The notes beneath the pieces are model-generated. The model was not told where the DNA came from. It saw nothing but the letters and a program-made list of their open reading frames with translations, and did not search any database. DNA of 64,000 nucleotides from DASQYE01 sp036389675 (GTDB taxonomy: Bacteria > Acidobacteriota > Blastocatellia > Pyrinomonadales > Pyrinomonadaceae). The stretch is from contig DASVWI010000019.1 in the NCBI GenBank assembly GCA_036389675.1, positions 410,015-474,014 of the forward strand, written 5' to 3'. The position numbers and the translations under genes are program-made. Positions 32,598-42,978 of this stretch are shown one piece after another. Every line of letters starts with the position of its first letter. Positions within the stretch are counted from its first letter, which is position 1.

Positions 32598-34148
32598 ATG
32601 AGCGAGAGACGCGAAGGGCAGGAGGCCGACGAGGCTGAGCGCGGCGCGGCGCGTGCTTCAGGGCTTGAGATCAGCGGGGACGAGATGCGCGAGCTTGCGG
32701 CGCAGACCCTTGCGATGGTCGACGACTATTTCACGGGGCTTCCAGACCTCGCGGTGTTCCCGGACACGACAGCCGCCGAGCTCGGCGAGCGCTTCAATCG
32801 TGCCCTGCCCGTCGAAGCCGCTTCGCTTGAGCAGCTCATGGATGATTGCCGCGCGATCATTCGTGGCAGCAGGCATAACGGCCACCCGCGATTTTTCGGC
32901 TACGTCGCTTCGCCCTCAACACCCGTCGGAGCGTTCGCAGACCTGATCGCGTCCGCCCTTAACGCGAACGTCACCTCATGGCGCTCAGCTCCTGCGGCCA
33001 CAGAGGTAGAGAGAACGGTCGTGCGCTGGCTTGGGGCGCTGGTCGGCTACGGTGAGGACGCGCAGGGGCTTCTGACGAGCGGCGGCTCTATGGCGAACCT
33101 GACGGCGCTGCTCATAGCGCACCGCTCGCGCTCGCCTGAGGGCTCAGTCTCAAGGCGCGGGCTATGGGCCAACTCTCAGCCGATGACCGTTTACGCCTCC
33201 GACCAGATACACATGTCCATCCCGAAGGCTGCGGATGTGCTCGGGCTCGGGCGCGATCAGGTTCGCCTCGTCCGGTCGGACGAAAAGTTTCGCCTCGACG
33301 TGCGAGACCTGCGCGCGATGCTTGACGGGGATGCTGCTCGCGGGCTCTCGCCCTTCTGCGTCGTCGGAAGCGCGGGCACGGTCAATACGGGCGCGGTCGA
33401 TCCGCTCTCGGAGATTGCTCGCATCGCTCGCCAGTATGGTCTATGGTTTCACGTTGACGGAGCGTATGGCGCTTTGGGCGCACTAGACGAGCGCAAGCGC
33501 CCGCTCTTTGACGGCATCGAGCGCGCAGACTCGCTTTCGCTCGACCCGCACAAGTGGCTCTACGCGCCGGTCGATACGGGCTGCCTGCTCGTGCGCGACC
33601 CTGAAGCGGCGCGCAGGGCTTTCCAATCGGGCGAGGCCGACTACATCAAAGTCCATGAAGAGACGACAGCCGAAAGCTACGCTTTCTGGGATTACGGTGT
33701 AGAGCTGTCCCGCCGCTTTCGCGCTCTCAAAGTCTGGATGATGCTCAGCTATTACGGAGCGCGCCGCGTCCGCGCGGCCATCAGCGAAGACAATGATCTC
33801 GCAGCCTACATGGGCCAGCTCATCACAGAGGCGGATGATTTCGAGCTGCTCGCGCCCGTCCAGTTGAGCATCTGCTGCTTTCGCCATGTGCCGCCCGCCA
33901 TGCGTGAGAGACTCTGCGCGGCACACACGGCGGCGGAGCGCTCAAGGCTCAATACGGAGCTTGATGCTCTGAATGCTTCGCTGATGCACAGCGTCCAGCG
34001 GGGCGGGCACGCTTATCTCTCAAATGTGACGCTCGCCGGGCGCTACGGGCTGCGCGCCTGCATCGTCAACTTTCGTACCCTCCGCGAGGACATCAACAGG
34101 ACGCTTGAGATCGTCCGCGAGGCGGCACATGAAATCAGCGATACGTAA
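32598..34148 (+). CDS. PLP-dependent decarboxylase (group II, aromatic amino acid type)
   Basis: A 516-residue enzyme of the glutamate/aromatic-L-amino-acid decarboxylase group. The PLP Lys is in LSLDPHKWLYAP. Other marks are HPRFFGYVASPSTP, LLTSGGSMANLTAL and FHVDGAYGAL. It likely decarboxylates an amino acid to the amine or acts as a related PLP lyase; the substrate cannot be read from the sequence. AGGTGAAAG precedes the ATG. A CysQ-like phosphatase starts only a few bases after its stop, so they form a probable operon. Confidence 0.87.
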   Translation: MSERREGQEADEAERGAARASGLEISGDEMRELAAQTLAMVDDYFTGLPDLAVFPDTTAAELGERFNRALPVEAASLEQLMDDCRAIIRGSRHNGHPRFFGYVASPSTPVGAFADLIASALNANVTSWRSAPAATEVERTVVRWLGALVGYGEDAQGLLTSGGSMANLTALLIAHRSRSPEGSVSRRGLWANSQPMTVYASDQIHMSIPKAADVLGLGRDQVRLVRSDEKFRLDVRDLRAMLDGDAARGLSPFCVVGSAGTVNTGAVDPLSEIARIARQYGLWFHVDGAYGALGALDERKRPLFDGIERADSLSLDPHKWLYAPVDTGCLLVRDPEAARRAFQSGEADYIKVHEETTAESYAFWDYGVELSRRFRALKVWMMLSYYGARRVRAAISEDNDLAAYMGQLITEADDFELLAPVQLSICCFRHVPPAMRERLCAAHTAAERSRLNTELDALNASLMHSVQRGGHAYLSNVTLAGRYGLRACIVNFRTLREDINRTLEIVREAAHEISDT

Positions 34149-34151
34149 GAG

Positions 34152-35078
34152 GTGGTGAATATATTGTCTTTAACAGTCGAACGGGTAGAGAAGCAGTTTG
34201 CGCGAGAGGTCGAGGTGGCGCGGCGGCTGGCGCGCGAGGCCGGAGCACTGGCGCTCGAATATTATGACAGGCCGCTGCACGTCGAGCAGAAAATCAGCGC
34301 CGATGACGACGAGCCCGTGACGGAGGCAGACCGCGCCGCCAACGCGCTCATCGTCGCCGGAATACGTCACGAGTTCCCGGACGACGGGATTCTCGCCGAA
34401 GAGTCGGTTGACACGGCCCGCCGCCTCGGCAAGAGCCGCGTGTGGATGATCGACCCTCTGGACGGGACGAACGGCTTTATCGCGCGCGACAGAGATTTCG
34501 CCGTCCAGATCGGCCTCGCCATTGAGAACGAGGCCGTCATGGGCGTCGTTTACCAGCCGCTTCCAGACCTGCTGTACTGGGCGGCGCGCGGCGCGGGCAC
34601 TTGGATAGAGCGGGCGGGCCAGGAGGTTGAGCGCGCGCGCGTCTCAGACCACGACGACATAACGAAGATGAGAATGGCCGCGAGCCGCTCGCACAGAAGC
34701 CCGCGCCTAGACCGCGTTATCCGGACGCTCGGCATCAGGGACGAAGTGCGGCGCGGGTCTGTCGGCATCAAGATCGGCCTCATCATCGAGCGCCAGTGTG
34801 ATCTCTACGTGCACCTGTCGCCGCGCACGAAACAGTGGGACACCTGCGCGCCGGAAATCATCCTCGCCGAAGCGGGCGGACGCCTGACAGACCTCTTCGG
34901 CGCTCCGCTCGGCTACAATTCGCCCGACGTGCAGAATCGCAACGGCATCGTCGCCTCCAACGGCGCGGCGCACGACCGCATCATCTCCGAGCTTGCGCCT
35001 TTGCTCGCCGAGTTCGGACGCCAAAGGGTGGAGGTCACATACCAGACGCCGGATGCCGGAGGCTCATCTGTCATGTGA
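34152..35078 (+). CDS. Inositol monophosphatase-family protein, CysQ-like
   Basis: A protein of about 308 residues in the Li-sensitive phosphatase family: metal ligands in GILAEESVD, WMIDPLDGTNGFI and WDTCAPEIILAEAGG. It resembles 3'(2'),5'-bisphosphate nucleotidase (CysQ) more than SuhB. GTG at 34152, GTG at 34155 and TTG at 34164 are all possible starts; AAGAGGTGG favours the last by spacing. It follows the decarboxylase closely. Confidence 0.82.
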   Translation: MVNILSLTVERVEKQFAREVEVARRLAREAGALALEYYDRPLHVEQKISADDDEPVTEADRAANALIVAGIRHEFPDDGILAEESVDTARRLGKSRVWMIDPLDGTNGFIARDRDFAVQIGLAIENEAVMGVVYQPLPDLLYWAARGAGTWIERAGQEVERARVSDHDDITKMRMAASRSHRSPRLDRVIRTLGIRDEVRRGSVGIKIGLIIERQCDLYVHLSPRTKQWDTCAPEIILAEAGGRLTDLFGAPLGYNSPDVQNRNGIVASNGAAHDRIISELAPLLAEFGRQRVEVTYQTPDAGGSSVM

Positions 35079-35137
35079 GCAGCAACGTCCGTGGATAGTT
35101 CCGGCCAACATCCATTAGCTGACATCTATCATTCGCC

Positions 35138-37051
35138 GTGGGCATACGACCCAAAATCTTTCTGATCTTCTTCGCCTTCGGCATCATGCCGATGCTGGCG
35201 CTCATCTACGTCAACTACCTCAACAGCGTCGAGGCGCTGGAAGCGATGCTGCGTAGTGATGTCGAGCGCGAGACGGTCGGCGTCGCACGCTACGTGGAGG
35301 CGCGCCAACAGGATCAGCAATCGGCATTGGCCGCGCTGGCGCGCACGACCTCGCTGCGTGCCTTCGTGCGCGACGCGAAGCAGGAGGGCACGACGCCGCC
35401 GCAGGGGATTCTTCTCCCCGCCGCCGCCGCGAGCGCCGATGCTGTGCCGGAAGACGTGCGCGAGACCATTTGCACATTCCTACAGAGCAATAGATATTAC
35501 TCTGCGGTCACATGCCTGAGTGACGAGCGACGGGTGCTGTTTCGCGTCGAGCCTGATGCGCGCACGACCGATTGCGCGTCGCTCAAGTATCAAACGGGAG
35601 CTTTACCCTCCAACAGTAGCGCGGACGAGCGCGTCTGGGCGGCGACGGACGGGACGCCGCTGCGCGGAACGCTTGCGCGTGAGCCCGCCGGAATCATCTT
35701 GCGTTACACCGTGCCCTTGTTTACGGCGGAAGAAGGGGCGACCGCTCGCCGCGGCGCGCTCGTCGCCGACATGAAGGTCGACATGCTTTTCGACGGGCTG
35801 GCCGGCGTTCTGGCCGAATTCGCCGGCACGCCGCGGGCAGAGGTCTTCGAGTCGATGCTCCCGCCCCGAATCATCGTCGCGCTGGAGCCCAGAGGCAACA
35901 TCATCTACCACACCAATGATGCGCTTCGTTACCAGCCGGTCAGCACCGCCATGCCCTCCTTCAAGCTCGTCGCAGACCAGATGCTCTTGAATGATAGCGG
36001 TTGGGCCTTCTACGATTCGACGGGGAGTCGCTGGCTGGCCGCCTATCACAGGATCGCCCCTCTGGACACCTCCATGGCCGTCGCCGGTAACTACTCAATG
36101 GCCGTCGCCGGTCTCAGACGCAGAGGCTTAATCAGCCTCGTCCTCTCGGTTCTGGTCGGAGTGTTGACGGCCATCATCCTCTCGCTCGTGGTCGGGCGCA
36201 CGGCGCGCAGCATAGAGCGCGTCACGGAAGGCGCAGTGGCGATTGCCGGTGGCCGTTTAGACCAGCGCATAGAGGTGCAGTCGAACGACGAGACGCGCCT
36301 GCTGGCCGAAAGCTTCAATAAGATGTCCGACCGCTTGCGCGAGCAGATGGCGCGCGAAGCCGAATCGCGACAGTTTCAGGCATTCATGCGATTGTCCGCG
36401 ATGATGACGCATGATCTGAAAAACGCCATCGCGGCCCTCGCCTTGATCGTCAGAAACATGGAGCGCCGTTTTCACAATGAAGAGTATCGAGCGGACGCCA
36501 TGCAATCGTTGACGCTCGCGACCGATAAGCTGCGCGCGATGGTCGCCAAGCTGAGCGGCCCCGTCGAGAGTTTGAGCGGCGAGTACAGGCGACCGCGGCC
36601 CACCGATCTGATCCCCATCATCGAGCGCGTGCTCGCGCTGACGGCGGCTCCTGCCGGCACAATCCATCGGATAGAGACGCGCCTGCCGGCTTCGCTGATC
36701 GCCTCGGTTGACCCGGAGCGCATGGAGCGCGTCGTCGAAAATCTGGTTATCAATGCGCTCGAAGCGATGGGGGCAGAGAGCGGATGCCTCACCGTCGAGG
36801 CCGGCCAGACAGATGACGGCAAACCGTTTTTCAGCGTCGCCGATACAGGCCCGGGCATGAGCGACGAATTTATACGCTCGCGCCTTTTCCACCCTTTCGC
36901 GACGACCAAAAAGCAGGGGGTCGGCCTTGGGCTCTACACCTGTCGCGAAGTAGTGCGCGCGCACGGCGGACAGATAGACGTGGAATCACACCAAGGCTCT
37001 GGCACTTGCTTTCGCGTCGTGTTACCATCTGCGCCAGATCACAGGGCTTGA
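35138..37051 (+). CDS. Membrane sensor histidine kinase, PrsK-like
   Basis: A 637-residue kinase. TM1 is at about 7-27 (IFLIFFAFGIMPMLALIYVN) and a large periplasmic sensor spans about 30-325. TM2 is at about 330-352, followed by a HAMP domain, the phospho-acceptor box MMTHDLKNAIAALALIVRN (His425) and an HATPase_c domain (NLVINALEAMG, DTGPGMS, GVGLGLYTCREVV). The HDLKN box with this context resembles PrsK kinases, which partner sigma54 activators of the PrsR type; such an activator is the next gene. The GTG at 35138 lacks an obvious ribosome binding site. Confidence 0.87.
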   Translation: MGIRPKIFLIFFAFGIMPMLALIYVNYLNSVEALEAMLRSDVERETVGVARYVEARQQDQQSALAALARTTSLRAFVRDAKQEGTTPPQGILLPAAAASADAVPEDVRETICTFLQSNRYYSAVTCLSDERRVLFRVEPDARTTDCASLKYQTGALPSNSSADERVWAATDGTPLRGTLAREPAGIILRYTVPLFTAEEGATARRGALVADMKVDMLFDGLAGVLAEFAGTPRAEVFESMLPPRIIVALEPRGNIIYHTNDALRYQPVSTAMPSFKLVADQMLLNDSGWAFYDSTGSRWLAAYHRIAPLDTSMAVAGNYSMAVAGLRRRGLISLVLSVLVGVLTAIILSLVVGRTARSIERVTEGAVAIAGGRLDQRIEVQSNDETRLLAESFNKMSDRLREQMAREAESRQFQAFMRLSAMMTHDLKNAIAALALIVRNMERRFHNEEYRADAMQSLTLATDKLRAMVAKLSGPVESLSGEYRRPRPTDLIPIIERVLALTAAPAGTIHRIETRLPASLIASVDPERMERVVENLVINALEAMGAESGCLTVEAGQTDDGKPFFSVADTGPGMSDEFIRSRLFHPFATTKKQGVGLGLYTCREVVRAHGGQIDVESHQGSGTCFRVVLPSAPDHRA

Positions 37052-37253
37052 GGGGCGTTGCAAGGAATACGGCAACCTCTCCTTAACGGGTGGCGCGAAC
37101 GGGCAGCGCCTAATCACCCTTTCAGTTTTCCAGCAATACATGATCTTGACGGAAGTGACCGCTGGCGATGGCCGGAGGCGCTTCGTCCTTTCTCCTACGA
37201 GGGGTCGTGCGCTCGCTTACACCTCGCGCCTGTCGGCGAGGAAGAGACCTTTT

Positions 37254-38678
<1,425 letters not shown>

Positions 38679-38809
38679 AAGCGACGCTTCGCCGTAGACG
38701 GAAAAGATTGCCGCTCGCCCGCCGCCCGTCAAATCCTTTTTGAGCCGCACGGCTTCCTTCCCCACAAGCCTTACAGACTATCCGCCACGCAAAAATTTTC
38801 CCGCTCACC

Positions 38810-38827
38810 TGTCTACAAATGTAGACA
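38810..38827. promoter_or_regulatory. Candidate activator-binding palindrome (UAS)
   Basis: TGTCTACA, AA, TGTAGACA is an 8-2-8 perfect palindrome about 125 bases upstream of the sigma54 promoter. A weaker related site, TGTCGTCTCCCGTGTACA, lies at 38843-38860, centred 33 bases (three helical turns) away. This spacing suits an enhancer-binding protein, probably the one encoded just upstream. Confidence 0.6.
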
Positions 38828-38934
38828 CCCGAAGGGCATGCCTGTCGTCTCCCGTGTACAGGTAAAAAAATTGCAAGGCGGGTGCGTGCGTGGTTTCGGT
38901 CATAAAACAGCGGTCTCAGGTAGACTGGCCGCGC

Positions 38935-38950
38935 TGGTACAAGCGTTGCA
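38935..38950 (+). promoter_or_regulatory. Sigma54 (-24/-12) promoter
   Basis: TGGTACAAGCGTTGCA matches the RpoN consensus TGGCACG-N4-TTGCA, with the GG and GC dinucleotides at the required spacing. The start of transcription would be near 38961, about 27 bases before the receiver gene's ATG. The inverted pair GTTGCA...TGCAAC overlaps the -12 element. Confidence 0.7.
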
Positions 38951-38987
38951 AGCATAATGTGCAACTTGAATTAAGAGAGAGTATTTG

Positions 38988-39380
38988 ATGAAGCCCAGAG
39001 TTTTAATTGTTGATGATGATGTCGCGATTACGCAGCAGTTGTTCTGGACGCTGTGTGACGATTACGAGGTGATGACGGCCAACGACTTACAGTCGGCACT
39101 GCGCCGCGCGACCATCTACGAGCCGGCGATCTCGATTCTTGACCTGCACCTGCCCCCGGCTGCGGACTCGCCGGAAGTCGGCATGCGAATTCTGGGCTTT
39201 ATTAAAGAGCGCTTCCCGGACTCGAAGGTGCTGGTGGTCAGCTCCGCCGCCGATCTGGAGATGCAGAAAGCCTGTTTTAGAGAGGGCGCGGACGCCTTTT
39301 TAGGCAAGCCCTTCGATGTCGAGCATCTGTTGTCCGCCGTGCGGCGTCACGCGCCGGAATACAGGCTCGACGCCGCCTGA
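38988..39380 (+). CDS. Stand-alone response regulator receiver
   Basis: A 130-residue receiver with VDDDVAI, phospho-Asp in ISILDLHLPPAAD, Ser in VVSSAAD and Lys in AFLGKPFD. It has no output domain. It is a paralogue of the receiver of the sigma54 activator upstream (both have the unusual D-L-x-LPPA insertion), so it could compete for phosphate from the same kinase. AGAGAGA lies before ATG 38988. It is probably transcribed from the sigma54 promoter at 38935. Confidence 0.87.
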   Translation: MKPRVLIVDDDVAITQQLFWTLCDDYEVMTANDLQSALRRATIYEPAISILDLHLPPAADSPEVGMRILGFIKERFPDSKVLVVSSAADLEMQKACFREGADAFLGKPFDVEHLLSAVRRHAPEYRLDAA

Positions 39381-39443
39381 GCTTGAAGTTTTTATGATGG
39401 GCGCGATAGCAAAAGCAGTCGGGCAGGAGCGTCAATCAAAACG

Positions 39444-39689
39444 ATGAGCAAAGCGGAATACACATTACTGGTTTCGATCATAGGGTTTTACGGACTGCTC
39501 TTTGCGTATCTCGTAACGAGAGCCCTGACGGGAATCTTTAGAGCCCGTTGGCCCGTCGCACCCAAGAGCACAAGCGTTTCGCGCCCGCACGCCGCGGCAC
39601 GAAACAGGGCCTGGACACGCGCCGTGTGGCGCGAGCATCTCGCTCCTGAAATGGAGCGGAGCAAGCAGTCGGCGACCCTCACCGCCTGA
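39444..39689 (+). CDS. Small single-pass membrane protein
   Basis: An 81-residue protein with one transmembrane helix (about 6-28, LLVSIIGFYGLLFAYLVTRA) and a basic cytoplasmic tail. No family was recognised. It lies 63 bases after the receiver gene and before a strong terminator, so both are likely in one sigma54-driven transcript. Coding potential is supported by the helix plus AGGAGCG upstream, though the spacing is long. Confidence 0.5.
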   Translation: MSKAEYTLLVSIIGFYGLLFAYLVTRALTGIFRARWPVAPKSTSVSRPHAAARNRAWTRAVWREHLAPEMERSKQSATLTA

Positions 39690-39801
39690 GCGCGCAATTA
39701 GCGCTGGTTCTTTGCCAAAACAAAATCCGGCCACTCGCCCCACTTGAGAGGCCGTCAGTGCCCCGCGCAGAACGGAATCCCCTCCCGTCGCACGGAGCCG
39801 C

Positions 39802-39859
39802 GAAGCCCCCGCACCTAAAATGACTCCTGCCCAGAGTCGCGGGGGCTTCTTATTTTTTT
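39802..39859 (+). terminator. Rho-independent terminator
   Basis: GAAGCCCCCGC pairs with GCGGGGGCTTC, followed by TTATTTTTTT. A nested GACTC/GAGTC stem sits in the loop. It ends the receiver/small membrane protein transcript. Confidence 0.88.
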
Positions 39860-39910
39860 GCACACCTCTCGGACAATTCCATCTATTCACCCAATCCGCC
39901 GCGAATATCG

Positions 39911-39916
39911 TATAAT
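39911..39916 (+). promoter_or_regulatory. -10 box suggesting a leaderless start
   Basis: TATAAT ends ten bases before the ATG of the SbcD-like gene at 39926. Transcription would begin within a few bases of the start codon, and no ribosome binding site is visible. The -35 element is not clear. Confidence 0.45.
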
Positions 39917-39925
39917 GTGTCTACA

Positions 39926-41311
39926 ATGAAATTCCTTCACATGGCTGACATACACCTCGGCTGCCGCCGCTATAATCTGGAAGAACGCACGAAAGATTTT
40001 TTTCGCGCCTGGTATGATGTCATCACCAATCACGCGATTCCGAACCGGGTGGATTTCATGCTCGTCGTGGGCGACTTCTTCGACCGGCGAAACATCGACC
40101 CGCAGGCGATGAACCACGCGATGGCTGGACTTGAGCTGTTGAAGGAAGCGGGCATCCCCGTCATCGCCATCGAGGGCAACCACGATCAGCACACGGACGA
40201 AGACATCTCGCCCTATAGCTGGCTGCGCTCGCTCTCGCAGTGGGGCTTTCTGAAGCTGCTCGAACCGACGTTCGACGAAGACGGGCACATCGCGCTCGTG
40301 CCGTGGGACGACGAAGAGCGCACGGGCTCTTACATAGACATTGCCGGCGCGCGCATCTTCGGCTCTCACTGGTACGGGTCAAGCGCCAACGCCGCCATCC
40401 CCATGTTGTCGGACGCGCTGCGCCGCGCAAGCCGGAAAGGCTTGTTCAATATCCTCCTGCTTCACACGGACGTCGAAGGACAGATCAACCGTCCGATTCC
40501 GGCGCTCACCATCGCCAAACTGCAAGAGCTGAAACAACAGACAGGCTACGTCGCGCTGGGCCACACGCACAAGCGCTTCGAGATTGATAACTGGGCCTTT
40601 AATCCCGGCTCGCTCGAAGCCACTTCGATTGACGAGTACAAGGAAGAGCGCGGCGTTTACCTTGTAGAAGTGGACGCCGAGCACAAGATAGTTGCCCAGC
40701 ACCTGCGCGATTACACGCAGCGCCCCTTCCAGCGCCTCTCCTTCGACGTGTCGGGCGCGGTGGATGCCGAGACGGTCTTTGCCGGAGTGATGGAAAGGGT
40801 GGAACTCGAAGCGCGCACGCACGATGCCAGCTCCGACGGCCTCGCTCCGATCATCGAGATTACTTTGAGAGGGCAACTGGGCTTTAAGAATTCGCTGCTT
40901 GAGATCAACCGGATGCGACAGGAGGCCAGAGAGAAAACCGGCGCGCTCCATGTCATCATGCGTAATCAAAGCGTGCCCGTCGAATACGCGGTCGCCGCCG
41001 GAATGGACGCACAGGCCCCGCGCCACGAGCGCGAGCGGCGCATCATAGAGGATTTGATCGCGCGCAATAATCGCTACAAGGGGCGCGCACGCGACATCGC
41101 CGAGTTGATCATCGAGGCGAAGCGACAGGCGCTCGGCAACGAATCGCCGGATAAGATTCTGGAACTGATCGAGCGGCAGTTGGCACAGGGCGCGCCGCTC
41201 GCGACCGCGAAGGCGGAGCGGAGCGCCGAAGACGAAGCCGCTGCTGCCGCTCCGACCGCCACGGCCCTGAGCGCCATCGAGCGCAACGCCACCAATGCAG
41301 CAAGCCAGTGA
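39926..41311 (+). CDS. SbcD/Mre11-like DNA repair exonuclease
   Basis: A 461-residue calcineurin-like metallophosphoesterase with all Mre11/SbcD nuclease motifs: HMADIHLG, VVGDFFDRR, EGNHDQH, LLLHTDVEG and ALGHTHKRF. The C-terminal half (about 260-440) fits the capping and helical regions of SbcD-type nucleases; the Ala-rich tail is probably disordered. It would cut DNA ends, normally with an SbcC/Rad50 ATPase, but none is encoded next to it. ATG 39926 is chosen over GTG 39917 because the conserved strand MKFLHMADIH begins there. The stop lies in a GTGACGA repeat. Confidence 0.85.
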   Translation: MKFLHMADIHLGCRRYNLEERTKDFFRAWYDVITNHAIPNRVDFMLVVGDFFDRRNIDPQAMNHAMAGLELLKEAGIPVIAIEGNHDQHTDEDISPYSWLRSLSQWGFLKLLEPTFDEDGHIALVPWDDEERTGSYIDIAGARIFGSHWYGSSANAAIPMLSDALRRASRKGLFNILLLHTDVEGQINRPIPALTIAKLQELKQQTGYVALGHTHKRFEIDNWAFNPGSLEATSIDEYKEERGVYLVEVDAEHKIVAQHLRDYTQRPFQRLSFDVSGAVDAETVFAGVMERVELEARTHDASSDGLAPIIEITLRGQLGFKNSLLEINRMRQEAREKTGALHVIMRNQSVPVEYAVAAGMDAQAPRHERERRIIEDLIARNNRYKGRARDIAELIIEAKRQALGNESPDKILELIERQLAQGAPLATAKAERSAEDEAAAAAPTATALSAIERNATNAASQ

Positions 41312-41388
41312 CGTGAAAGCAGAGTGACGAGCGATGAGCAGGAAGATGTTCTCGTCTTCCACTTATCGCTCGTCGCTCGCCACTGTAC
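41308..41388. repeat. Heptamer hairpin element, GTGACGA family, copy 2
   Basis: The left part (41308-41345) has GTGACGT and GTGACGA, GCGATGA units. The right part (about 41361-41388) reads TATCGCTCGTCGCTCGCCAC, the inverse heptamers. It overlaps the SbcD-like stop and would supply a spurious N-terminus if the next gene were started at 41334. Confidence 0.7.
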
Positions 41389-41393
41389 TTAAG

Positions 41394-42095
41394 ATGAGCG
41401 AAGCCATGGACAGAGTGCGGGGCGTGCGCGAGCTGCCTTTGTTTCCGCTGCCGGTCGTTTTGTTTCCCGGCGTCCCCATGCCGCTGCACATTTTCGAGCC
41501 GCGCTATCGACGGATGATCGCAGACATACGCGTGCGCGATAATCTGTTCGGCCTCTCCTACTTTGACCAGAGCGCCGCCGGGCTGGACGTGCCGCCCACG
41601 GGGCACATCGGCTGCGCGGCGGAAGTGACGGAAACGGAAGCGCTGGCCGATGGGCGCTTCAACATCCTGACCATCGGTCTGATACGCTATCGCGTCGAAG
41701 CTTATCTCGACGAGGGCGACCCTTACCTGTTGGGACAGGTCTCTTTCTTTGAGGACGAGGCGGAAGATGAAGACCTGCTCGCACATCGCGCGCAGAAAGT
41801 GACGGACGTTTTTCTGCGCATCGCGCGCGCCGTGCGTATCCTCAATGACGAGCGCGCGGCCCTGCCGGAACTGCCCGCAACAGAGCCCGAACGCCTCTCT
41901 TTTCTCGTTTCGGCGGCGGTGGATCTGGATGCTGAGGTCAAGCAGGAATTGCTTGAGCTGCGCTCGACGGCGGAGAGATTGAAACGGCTGCACCATTTGC
42001 TGGAAACTGTCGTGAGCGGCTACGAGGAGCGCGCGCGCGTCCACGCGATTGCCAAAAATAACGGTCACAGCGGCCAGAAGATAGACCTCGGATGA
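41394..42095 (+). CDS. LON substrate-binding-domain protein
   Basis: A 233-residue protein consisting of a Lon N-terminal (LON/PUA-like) domain: ELPLFPLPVVLFPGVPMPLH, IFEPRYRRMI and the FNILTIGLIRYRV strand. The ATPase and protease domains are absent. Such proteins bind unfolded or modified proteins in some systems; the role here is unknown. ATG 41394 is preferred because sequence upstream is repeat DNA. Its stop overlaps the MoaD-MoaE start as ATGA. Confidence 0.87.
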   Translation: MSEAMDRVRGVRELPLFPLPVVLFPGVPMPLHIFEPRYRRMIADIRVRDNLFGLSYFDQSAAGLDVPPTGHIGCAAEVTETEALADGRFNILTIGLIRYRVEAYLDEGDPYLLGQVSFFEDEAEDEDLLAHRAQKVTDVFLRIARAVRILNDERAALPELPATEPERLSFLVSAAVDLDAEVKQELLELRSTAERLKRLHHLLETVVSGYEERARVHAIAKNNGHSGQKIDLG

Positions 42096-42844
42096 ACAGG
42101 GCGCTCGAACAAGAGGCGGCAGAAGAAGATGAGCGCGAGCGCCCTCTGCGCGTGCGCTTACTCTTTTTCGGCGCGGCGCGCGAGATTGCCGGGAGCGCCG
42201 AGATAGAGCTTGCGCTCAGTGCGCCTGCGAGCGCCGCCTCCGCGCTCGCAGAGGTGCTGTCGCGCTATCCGGAGCTGCGCCGCTTCGGACGATCTTTGCT
42301 CGTGGCCGTTAATCAGGAGTACGCGCCCGAGGATTTGGAAGTGCGCGACGGCGACGAGCTGGCGCTCTTTCCGCCCGTCAGCGGCGGGGCAGCGGAAGCA
42401 GCCACTACAGCCGACGAGAGCAGGGATTTCTTCGAGCTGGTGACCGAGCCGATAGATGTCGGCGAGGTCGCACGCCGCATCGTGCCGCGCGAGTGCGGCG
42501 CGACCGTCACGCTGGACGGTTACGTGCGCGAGTGGACACGCGGGCGCAGGAGTCTCTACCTGATCTACGAGGCTTATCCGGCGATGGCCCTCAGCGAGAT
42601 GCGACGGCTGGGGCGCGAAGCTCGCGCGTCGTTTGAGATCGCGCACATAGGCATCGTGCATCGGACGGGTCGCCTCGAAATAGGCGAAACCAGCGTCTGC
42701 ATCGCCGTCAGTGCGCCGCACCGCCGCGCCGCCTTCGAAGCCTGCGAATGGGCCATCAAAGAGCTGAAGCGCACCGTGCCCATCTGGAAGAAAGAGTTTT
42801 ACGAGGACGGAGAGGTGTGGGTCGAAGGCGAAGGCGCGCCCTGA
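42092..42844 (+). CDS. MoaD-MoaE fusion, molybdopterin synthase
   Basis: A 250-residue fusion. Residues about 18-100 are MoaD-like and end with ALFPPVSGG, the diGly that must be freed to become a thiocarboxylate. A linker (about 101-112) joins a MoaE domain (about 113-245): GYVREWTRGRRSLYLIYEAY, IGIVHRTGRLEIGETSVCIA, SAPHRRAAF and PIWKKEFYEDG. Molybdopterin synthase converts cyclic pyranopterin phosphate to molybdopterin. Because the Gly-Gly is internal, cleavage after it is presumably needed, as reported for mycobacterial MoaX. No other moa gene is nearby. Confidence 0.9.
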   Translation: MNRALEQEAAEEDERERPLRVRLLFFGAAREIAGSAEIELALSAPASAASALAEVLSRYPELRRFGRSLLVAVNQEYAPEDLEVRDGDELALFPPVSGGAAEAATTADESRDFFELVTEPIDVGEVARRIVPRECGATVTLDGYVREWTRGRRSLYLIYEAYPAMALSEMRRLGREARASFEIAHIGIVHRTGRLEIGETSVCIAVSAPHRRAAFEACEWAIKELKRTVPIWKKEFYEDGEVWVEGEGAP

Positions 42845-42978
42845 CAAGCGTCTATCGCCCGGACGACATCAAAGTCACGCACGGGACGAGCCAGCGGAGT
42901 CGCTATTGACTGGCCCGCCGCGGTTAATATAAAAGGTAGCCCTCTTTCGCGCTTCAAATTCACTGCGCGCAATCAACT

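Noticed and set aside
41334..41393. N-terminal extension MSRKMFSSSTYRSSLATVLK of the LON-domain protein
   Set aside because: Encoded by repeat DNA; the conserved domain begins after ATG 41394.
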